In this document: piece by piece, positions 1-6,600 of the stretch | Position numbering within the stretch: the first letter of the stretch is position 1 | Layout of the letters: each line of letters opens with the position of its first letter | The notes under the pieces: generated by a model | Seen by the model: only the letters and a program-made list of their open reading frames with translations | What the model was told of the DNA's origin: nothing | Database searches by the model: none | Source: JADJPL01 sp964607915 | GTDB lineage: Bacteria; Bacteroidota; Bacteroidia; Chitinophagales; Saprospiraceae | Direction of reading: 5' to 3' | DNA length: 12,501 nt | Assembly (NCBI GenBank): GCA_964607915.1 | Contig: CAZSMU010000115.1 | Span: 1 to 12,501, forward strand | Position numbers and translations under genes: made by a program

Positions 1-609
1 TATCCCGTGCGCTTGCAACTCACGTCTACGAACGGGTGCAGGGCGGAAGCCCCATTGGCGAGCCCGGTCCGCATCCTTCAGGGGACGGTGGCCCGCTTTG
101 ATTACGACCCCAAGCAGCTCAACAGCCAGACTGCGACGGTTCGGTTCACCGACCAATCAGAACAGGCAAAATCCTGGACTTGGGCCTTTGGGACGGTAGG
201 GACCTCCAGCGTCCAGAGCCCTGTTTTTACTTTCCCGCCCGGACAGCACCGCGTGCGCTTGATCACCGACGCCGGCAATGGGTGTACCGATACCACGGAG
301 CAGGACCTCGTCGTCGAGTCGTTGAATCGCCTGTATTGGCCCAGTATTTTCAGCCCGAATGGAGATGGAGTAAACGACTTGTTCCTGCCTGGCGGCGAGG
401 TGGTCGGGTTACAAGATTACAAGATATTGATTGTCAGTCGCTGGGGTAGTTCTGTATTCGAAAGCACCAGTCCTTCTGACGGCTGGAACGGCAAATCTCA
501 AAATACTGGCGCTGAATTGCCGGCAGGCGTGTATTTTTACAGGGCAACTATGAAAGATGTATTGGGCAATGCTGTTCAATACGAAGGAACCATCACTCTT
601 ATACGATAA
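1..609 (+). CDS. PKD / gliding motility-associated C-terminal domain (CHU_C) protein, 3' end only
   Basis: This is a secreted surface protein, probably T9SS type B cargo. Reading is open from the first base, and the first visible residues (YPVRLQLTSTNGC) look like the last strand of a PKD domain, so the gene starts left of the window. The 202 visible residues hold a PKD-like domain at about 33-104 and a CHU_C domain at about 111-202. CHU_C is recognised by the FSPNGDGVNDLF motif, the SRWG segment, the WNG motif, LPAGVYFYRA and the final ITLIR. The PKD core is degenerate: the usual WxFGDG reads WAFGTVG. It resembles the last PKD plus CHU_C of the next gene, so the two look like tandem paralogs. 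The stop is TAA at 607-609, five bases before the next start, suggesting one operon. The exact surface role cannot be told from this fragment. Confidence 0.9.
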   Translation, partial: YPVRLQLTSTNGCRAEAPLASPVRILQGTVARFDYDPKQLNSQTATVRFTDQSEQAKSWTWAFGTVGTSSVQSPVFTFPPGQHRVRLITDAGNGCTDTTEQDLVVESLNRLYWPSIFSPNGDGVNDLFLPGGEVVGLQDYKILIVSRWGSSVFESTSPSDGWNGKSQNTGAELPAGVYFYRATMKDVLGNAVQYEGTITLIR

Positions 610-614
610 ACGCT

Positions 615-2888
615 ATGCGCAATATCCTCGGCACACTGGCGGTAGCCATCTTCTTTCTGCTTCTGCCCCGGGTCTCTTTGGCCCGTCACATCATCGGTGG
701 GAATATAACCTATCGCTGCCTGGGCGAAGGGGATTACGAGTTTACCCTGACCGTATATCGCGACTGCAATTGCACGGGCTGTGCCACCCTCGACGAGCAG
801 GGCTTCATCGCCATCTACCGCTGCGGGGGTAGTACCAACTGTTCTGCGTTGAGTCAGCGCGATTTCATCGCCAGGCTCAACGTGCCGCTGGGGAGCCGGA
901 ACAACGTGGACCAACCCAAATACCCCTGCCTGATCCCACCCAATATCTGTGTAGAGCGTGGGGTTTACACCTTTACGCTGAGTCGGTACAATATCCGACT
1001 TCCTCTTTCGGAGGACAGCTACCATATTTCGTACCAGAGATGCTGCCGCAATGTGACCATCAACAATATCGTCGCGCCCGGCGATGTAGGTTCGACCTAC
1101 ACCATTGAAATCACGCCGGAGGCGCAGCGCAAGTGCAACAACAGCCCTACCTTCAACCAATTTCCGCCCACTGTCATCTGCGCCGATGCCCCGCTGATGT
1201 TCGACCATTCGGCGAAAGACCCCGATGGCGACCAGTTGGTGTACAGCTTTTGTGCCCCGCTGACCGGGGGAGGCCCGGCGACGCAAAATGCCCTGGTCAG
1301 CGGCAGTTGTTCGGGAGCTTACCCCAACCCTGCCTGTCCGCCGCCTTATGGGAATGTGACGTTCATACAGCCCCTCTACACCCCGGTAGCGCCGATGGGA
1401 GGCAACCCGATAGTACGCATAGACCCCAACACCGGGTTGATTACCGGAACGCCCCGCATCCAGGGGCAATTTGTGGTGGGGGTCTGCGTGGAGGAGTTTG
1501 ATAAAATTACCGGAAAACTGCTCAGCAAGGTGTTTCGCGATTTTCAGTTCAACGTGGCTGCCTGCGACCCGACGGTGGTGGCCGATATCAAGGAGAACAG
1601 GGTAATCAAAGACAAGGAGTTTTTGGTGAACTCCTGCGGAAAGACCGATATAAAGTTTGTCAACGAAAGCTATCAGCGCCAGTACATCAATACGTTTGAA
1701 TGGACGTTCAACATCGCAGGGCAGAAGGTGGTGTCCAAAGACTGGGAACCCACCATCACCTTTCCCGGGGTGGGTACCTACAACGGTACCTTGGTGCTGA
1801 ACCCGAACACTTCCTGTGGCGATACCGCGCGGATATTCGTCCAGATATTCCCCGACATCACGGCAGATTTCGACTACGTATACGACACCTGTGTAGCCGG
1901 ACCCGTATCTTTTACAGATAAATCAAGCACCCGGAGTGTGTTGACCAACTGGGCCTGGAAATTTGGGGACGGGGCCACGGGATCTGGGAAAAATACAGCG
2001 CACACCTACAAAAAGCCCGGGAATATCCCGGTGACCTTGACGGTGCGCGACACCAACGAGTGTACGGCGGAGAAGACACGGGATATCCCGTATTTTCCCG
2101 TTCCCGCCCTTTTGGTGATTGCGCCCAGCAGCTTCAAAGGATGTGCCCCGGCAGACATATTTTTTCAGAACCTGTCGTTTCCGGTAGATGAAACCTACAA
2201 GGTCCGCTGGAAATTCGGCGATGGGAAGGAGGGCAGCCAAATCAGTCCTACCCATCGGTATGAAAAACCAGGCACCTACACCGTTGACCTGGAGCTGGTT
2301 TCTCCGATAGGCTGTAAAACGGATACGACCTTCAGGAGCCTGATCACGGTTTTTGAAGGCCCTGAAGCCGATTTTACCTATGCCCCTGAAGAATTGAGCA
2401 ACCTGAACCCCAAAGCACAATTCACCGACCAGTCGCAGCGTGCGATTCGCTGGTTCTGGGATTTTGGGGACGGGACGACCTCGCGCGATGTAAGCCCCGC
2501 CCATACCTTTGCAGATACGGGCACTTATCAGGTGGCCCTGGTCGTGACGCACCGAAGCGGATGCACCGATACCCTGGTACAGACATTGGACGTGAAGCCC
2601 CTGGTCTCCTATTTCTTACCTAATGCGTTCACGCCCAACGAAGATGCCGTCAACGACACCTTCAAAGGCACCGGTATTTTAGCGGGGATACGCAATTTTA
2701 GCTTCCAGATATGGAACCGTTGGGGGGGCTTGGTCTTCAGTACCGATAACCCGGATGCGGAGTGGAACGGTCGCAACCTCAATTCGGGGGAGGAAGCCCC
2801 GCCAGGAGTCTATGTCGTGTTGGTGACGTTTACGAGTCCCCGCGGGGAAGCGTATGAATACAAAGGTTTTGTTACGCTAATCCGGTAG
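615..2888 (+). CDS. Secreted multi-PKD protein with CHU_C (T9SS type B) sorting domain
   Basis: A complete 757-residue surface protein. Residues 1-23 are a signal peptide, with cleavage likely after SLA just before RHIIGG, which supports the ATG at 615. Residues 24-317 form a Cys-rich N-terminal region of a type common in Bacteroidota PKD proteins (HIIGGNITYRC, YRDC, SYQRCCRN, a calcium-loop-like DPDGD at 202-206, then an Ig-like LITGTP...GQFVVGVCVEE segment). Four PKD-like domains follow, with cores at about 361 (FEWTF, degenerate), 446 (WAWKFGDG), 531 (RWKFGDG) and 613 (WFWDFGDG). CHU_C spans about 666-757 (LPNAFTPNEDAVNDTF, NRWGG, WNGR, PPGVYVV). CHU_C domains direct export through T9SS and surface attachment (family knowledge). 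It sits 5 bp after the upstream paralog with no clear Shine-Dalgarno sequence, so co-transcription is likely. Function is probably adhesive or structural; no enzymatic motif was seen. Confidence 0.93.
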   Translation: MRNILGTLAVAIFFLLLPRVSLARHIIGGNITYRCLGEGDYEFTLTVYRDCNCTGCATLDEQGFIAIYRCGGSTNCSALSQRDFIARLNVPLGSRNNVDQPKYPCLIPPNICVERGVYTFTLSRYNIRLPLSEDSYHISYQRCCRNVTINNIVAPGDVGSTYTIEITPEAQRKCNNSPTFNQFPPTVICADAPLMFDHSAKDPDGDQLVYSFCAPLTGGGPATQNALVSGSCSGAYPNPACPPPYGNVTFIQPLYTPVAPMGGNPIVRIDPNTGLITGTPRIQGQFVVGVCVEEFDKITGKLLSKVFRDFQFNVAACDPTVVADIKENRVIKDKEFLVNSCGKTDIKFVNESYQRQYINTFEWTFNIAGQKVVSKDWEPTITFPGVGTYNGTLVLNPNTSCGDTARIFVQIFPDITADFDYVYDTCVAGPVSFTDKSSTRSVLTNWAWKFGDGATGSGKNTAHTYKKPGNIPVTLTVRDTNECTAEKTRDIPYFPVPALLVIAPSSFKGCAPADIFFQNLSFPVDETYKVRWKFGDGKEGSQISPTHRYEKPGTYTVDLELVSPIGCKTDTTFRSLITVFEGPEADFTYAPEELSNLNPKAQFTDQSQRAIRWFWDFGDGTTSRDVSPAHTFADTGTYQVALVVTHRSGCTDTLVQTLDVKPLVSYFLPNAFTPNEDAVNDTFKGTGILAGIRNFSFQIWNRWGGLVFSTDNPDAEWNGRNLNSGEEAPPGVYVVLVTFTSPRGEAYEYKGFVTLIR

Positions 2889-2946
2889 TGGGAAATTTAT
2901 TTTCGGAAAGTAAAATTTAGAATACTGTTTTTTACTGCAAATTCCT

Positions 2947-2954
2947 TACCTTTG
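2947..2954 (+). promoter_or_regulatory. Putative rplS promoter, Bacteroidota-type -7 box
   Basis: TACCTTTG matches the Bacteroidota -7 consensus TAnnTTTG exactly and lies 37 bases before the rplS ATG, giving an expected transcript start near 2960. The -33 region is poor: a T-rich stretch at about 2926-2933 but no clean TTTG at the usual distance. The upstream bases 2889-2946 are AT-rich and hold only a weak 7-bp AT stem (2909-2915 with 2930-2936), so I do not call a terminator for the preceding gene. Confidence 0.55.
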
Positions 2955-2991
2955 CACGGCTTATCAAAGACGCATCATTTTTAAACATTTT

Positions 2992-3354
2992 ATGGCAATG
3001 GACGCGATTAAATTTGTACACGAACAGTTGACCCCGGCCAGGGAATTTCCCTCTTTTCGCTCTGGTGATAACATCGTGGTGAACTATAAGATTATTGAAG
3101 GCGATAAAGAGCGTATCCAGGCCTTCCGCGGGGATGTAATCCAAATCAAGGGAGATGGTTCCACAAAAACCTTCACCGTCCGCAAAGTATCCAATGGGGT
3201 TGGAGTAGAGCGTATCTTCCCGTTCGCATCCCCGAATATCAGCGAAATACAGGTTCTGAAGCGGGGCAAAGTCCGCCGCGCCCGCCTGTTCTACCTCCGC
3301 GAATTGCTGGGCAAGAAAGCGCGTATCAAAGAAAAGAAATACACCAAGGCCTAA
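2992..3354 (+). CDS. rplS: 50S ribosomal protein L19
   Basis: L19 is a component of the large ribosomal subunit, located at the 30S-50S interface. The 120-residue product has the usual family length and its hallmark segments: FPSFRSGDNIVVNYKI near the N-terminus, GDKERIQAFRGDVIQIKG, the near-invariant TFTVRKVSNGVGVERIFP in the middle, and KRGKVRRARLFYLRELLGKKARIKE at the C-terminus. A second in-frame ATG at 2998 is an alternative start; the first is kept because both give a normal L19 N-terminus. The gene stands alone, with a Bacteroidota-type promoter box upstream and an intrinsic terminator directly downstream. Its neighbours are secreted proteins rather than the trmD or rpsP partners seen in many bacteria. 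Confidence 0.98.
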   Translation: MAMDAIKFVHEQLTPAREFPSFRSGDNIVVNYKIIEGDKERIQAFRGDVIQIKGDGSTKTFTVRKVSNGVGVERIFPFASPNISEIQVLKRGKVRRARLFYLRELLGKKARIKEKKYTKA

Positions 3355-3363
3355 AGGAGTATC

Positions 3364-3397
3364 GGATAGGAGGATTTCCTGTCCTATCTTCTTTTTA
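3364..3397 (+). terminator. Intrinsic terminator of rplS
   Basis: Seven perfect pairs form between GATAGGA (3365-3371) and TCCTATC (3382-3388), followed by a T-rich tail (TTCTTTTTAT). The hairpin begins 10 bases after the rplS stop codon, the expected place for Rho-independent termination. Confidence 0.8.
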
Positions 3398-3404
3398 TAG
3401 CCTG

Positions 3405-3479
3405 CCAAACAAAAAGCGCTTTTTCAAGAAAAAACCTCTTCCATAGAGGAAAATCTTGAAAAAGCGCTTTTTTATTTGG
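3405..3479. terminator. Long inverted repeat, probable bidirectional terminator
   Basis: A perfect 19-bp stem joins AAAAAGCGCTTTTTCAAGA (3411-3429) to its reverse complement at 3454-3472. It is extended at the base by CCAAA/TTTGG (3405-3409 with 3475-3479) and at the tip by a second hairpin CCTCT/AGAGG (3435-3439 with 3445-3449). T runs follow the stem on both strands, so it could stop rightward read-through from rplS and leftward read-through from the giant gene. Each arm also contains the 14-bp perfect palindrome AAAAAGCGCTTTTT (3411-3424 and 3459-3472), so a DNA-binding role is an alternative. Confidence 0.7.
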
Positions 3480-3484
3480 GTGTA

Positions 3485-3516
3485 TCAGACTGGTTGCAAG
3501 GGGGTGTCAAAAAAGC
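3485..3516 (+). repeat. Leader-like element, copy A (inverted relative to copy B at 9195-9235)
   Basis: TCAGACTGGTTGCAAG (3485-3500) matches 13 of 16 bases of the reverse complement of 9220-9235. GTCAAAAAAGC (3506-3516) matches all 11 bases of the reverse complement of 9195-9205. The order is the same, but copy A has 5 bases between the blocks against 14 in copy B. Copy A also nearly pairs with CTCGCAACAAAATCTG at 3540-3555, allowing a larger stem-loop. This match was found by eye; chance is not excluded. Confidence 0.4.
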
Positions 3517-3558
3517 TATTCTTCGCCCCTCTCTACTTCCTCGCAACAAAATCTGTAT

Positions 3559-3620
3559 GGACCTGCGGTTTGGAGGGTATGCGCTGGCATATCCTCCAAA
3601 CCGCAGGTCCGTTTTTTTTT
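3559..3620 (+). terminator. Strong intrinsic terminator facing right, at the 3' end of the giant gene
   Basis: Left arm 3559-3582 and right arm 3587-3610 pair over 24 positions, including 18 perfect pairs of GGACCTGCGGTTTGGAGG at the base and one G-T wobble, with a GCTG loop at 3583-3586. It is followed by G and then nine T (3612-3620). On the plus strand this is a textbook terminator, yet no plus-strand gene lies directly before it. On the minus strand it forms a 3' hairpin starting eight bases after the TAA of the giant gene, but only four T follow at a distance, so leftward termination would be weaker. The T run overlaps the giant gene's stop codon. Confidence 0.75.
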
Positions 3621-6600
3621 ACAGTTTGATGAGCCGTACGCTTTGGGTAAATACTTTGCCGGAGATGCGGAGCAGGTAAGCTCCTGGTTTTTGTGCGTTC
3701 AAGTCCACCTCAAACTCATTGATGCCCGGCACAGCAAGTATCTGGCTCGTTTCCACCAGCGCCCCGTTCAGGGCGAATATCTCCACCCTCACCCGTTCAT
3801 TTTCTGCACCGGGTAGGGAGAATATGGCGCGCGTTCTGTCTTGAACGGGATTAGGGGCTATGCGAAGAGACCATGGGGCTGCTCTTTCCCGATAGGCGTC
3901 GCGGGGAGCCGGTGGTTCATTACTGGTTTCAGGCAGGTCGGGTCGTACCTGGGTGGAGCTGCGCACCTGGATCCCCACGAAATTGGACGACAGCGCGTTA
4001 CAGTTATCGCTCATGGGGGAGACTCCGGCGACGGCTCCGGGCGCAGCCAGTAGAGTACCCGTATAGGAAAGCCCCCACATCCGGTAATTGCCGACGGGGA
4101 GGGCATCCAGATTAATGCTGTCTTTGAGCTGTACGGATATAATTTCGTCACTGACCGAGGTGAGGAGGTAGGCGTACGGCGCATTAGGGGCGGCATTGGC
4201 ACGCCCTATTCGATAGATATCTACTTTGGTATCGGCCCGATTGATGGTTATGCTGTTCAGGCTGTCGCCGACAAATACGGTACCTCCTTTGGGTTCTTCT
4301 GCGATGACGGTGATATAAGGGTCGGACAAGTCAAAGCAGCCGGTGCTCATGCGATCTACGCCGATGGTGTCGTTGAACTGCCCCAGGAAGTTGCCTGCAT
4401 AGGACACGCCCCATATCCGGTAAACCCCGGGGCCGATATCTTCGAAATCAATCAGGGGGTTTTGCACATTGGGGTAGATGATCCGGTTCTGTGCGTTGGT
4501 GATGAGGAGTCGGTACTCGGATTCGGGTCCAGGCTTGGGAAGGTTCACGATGACCAGGTCGAATACTTTATCCCCGGGGCAGGTAGCCACGGTCGTTTCT
4601 CCGAAGATAGTGCTCAGCGCGCCCCCCTCTACTTCTGCGCCGCGGGTAATCTGAATGGAGTTGCCGGAAAGTTGGTGGCAGCTCGATGCGAGGACGCGGC
4701 CCGCTTGGAGCGTATCGCCGGCTTTGACCAGCAGGTTGCCCGTATAAGACAGCCCTTGTACCCGATATGTACCCATAGGTCTGGACTTCAGGTTAAACAA
4801 GCCGGTGCGCGAAATCTCCAGAAGTACACCGAACCGGTCACTTAGGAGATATACATATCCGGCCCTGGGCGAGGTTACTGTGGAGACTTGAACGGCAGCC
4901 CCATCGCGCCCGGGGCAGAAAGACAGGTCTGCGGTGCTGCCTGCAATCTGTACCGTACTACTTGCGGGCGCTTCCCGGATAATGGTGACGTAGTTGTTGG
5001 AAAGTTCGTAGCAACCATTGGAGGGGACAGCCGTGAGCAGGTTGCGGTTCCGGATAGAGGTGTAGGTGCCCGTAAAAGACAAACCCCAGATACGCAGCTC
5101 GCGGAAGCCTGCGTTTTCAAAATTTTGCACATTTCCCGTCAGTTCAGCGAGTACCAGGTTGGAGGAATTGGTGAGGATATAGCGGTACCCGCTGCCGACA
5201 CCGGTGGAGGAGTTGGAAAAAGAGATGGAATCCGGGCGGTTATCGCCGATGCAGACATAAATAGGGCCACCTTCGAAGCCCTCGGCCCGGACCGTACCCC
5301 CATCTACCGATTGGAAGCCGAACGGTGCTGGGGCGGATAATTCGAAGCAGTCGGTAGAAAGTGCGCTGCTGTCTATGCGCGTCCCCAGGCTCAGCCTTAG
5401 CGTACCGGTATAGGCGAGGCCCCAGAACCTGTACTGTCCTCCGCGGAGGCTGTCTAATGGGATATTTATCTCGCGGTATGTGGCCGTATCGGGTACGGCT
5501 CCTTCCGGGAAAGAATAGACCAGGCGATTAAGGGTATCGGTAGCGAGGAATATGTACGGGGTTCGACCAGCTTGGCTGCTTCGGATGACGAGCCGTTTAT
5601 TGGCACTGCCGATTCCGCCGGAGCAGAGCAGGCCGTTCTCTGAGCCGGTCAGGACAGGCTGTATGCTTCCCGCCTTCGGCTTTTCTTTATAAATTCGTAC
5701 AGCATTGGTACTCAGGGTATAGCAGGTGGTGGCGAGCACGGTATCCAGGGGGAGCCCCGGTTTGGCCAGGAGGGTTCCGTTGTATGTCAATGCCCGTGCC
5801 TGATAGAGGCCGGTGGGCATGGAATCGAGGTAAAAGACAGCGGAATCGGCTATCTGCAAGATGCGCCCGGTGCTATCTGCGAGTAGGAAGGTAGTAGTGC
5901 CCCCCAGTGCGTCGCTTGCCTGCAGGGATATTTTTTGGGATGGCGAGCCGCCGGGGCAGAAGAACTCCCGGGTAGCCCCATTGCTCAGGCTGACCGTAGC
6001 GGCCAGGGGGGAGGTCCAGTTGAGGGTCAGGGCGTTGGAAGACAGGGAGTAGCACCGTTCGGCCATTGGTGCGCGCGCCGGGTTGAAGCCGGGTTTGGCG
6101 TTTAGGGTACCCGAATACGCCAGGCCCCAGATTTGATAAGATCCTTCTGGGACGCCTTGCAGGCTGATAGAATCGGGGCCTCCTACTGCGACGACGATCC
6201 CGCTGTTGTTTACGGCGAGGATGGCGTATTTTTCCGATTGCGACCCGATGCGTTGGAAGCGCAAGGCTTTGCTACCCTGCTCTTGAGGGCAAATATAGCG
6301 TTCTTCGCGAGATCCGTCGGCATATACGACGAAGCCACCCCGCACCAGTTCGTTGAATAAAGAGATGTAGTTGTCGGATAAGTCATAGCAGCGGTCGGAG
6401 ATATTGGCAGACCGGATATTCATTCCGGGGCGGAGGTTGAGGGTGCCGGTGAACGAAACGCCATACACCCGATATCCGCCCATAGGCATAATGCTGATAT
6501 CAAAGCTGGAGCCGGACAGAACCAGTACGACCTCATCTTTATCGTTGGTCAGGACATATCGGTATGGCAGCAGGGAAGCAGCACTGCTGTTGAGAAAAGA

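Noticed and set aside
576..1469. 297-residue open frame on the minus strand
   Set aside because: It lies opposite the well-supported signal peptide and Cys-rich region of the PKD protein, and its translation is Arg/Gly-rich with no recognisable domain; it is a GC-driven shadow.
1923..2552. 209-residue minus-strand open frame opposite the PKD repeats
   Set aside because: The opposite strand encodes canonical WxFGDG PKD cores; this frame has no domain signature.
3355..3618. tRNA or known riboswitch in the rplS downstream region
   Set aside because: No cloverleaf, anticodon arm or recognisable aptamer core was seen; the structure is explained by hairpins.
3476..3679. 67-residue plus-strand open frame after rplS
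   Set aside because: It runs through the terminator hairpin and into the antisense of the giant gene's sorting domain; there is no domain or plausible start signal.
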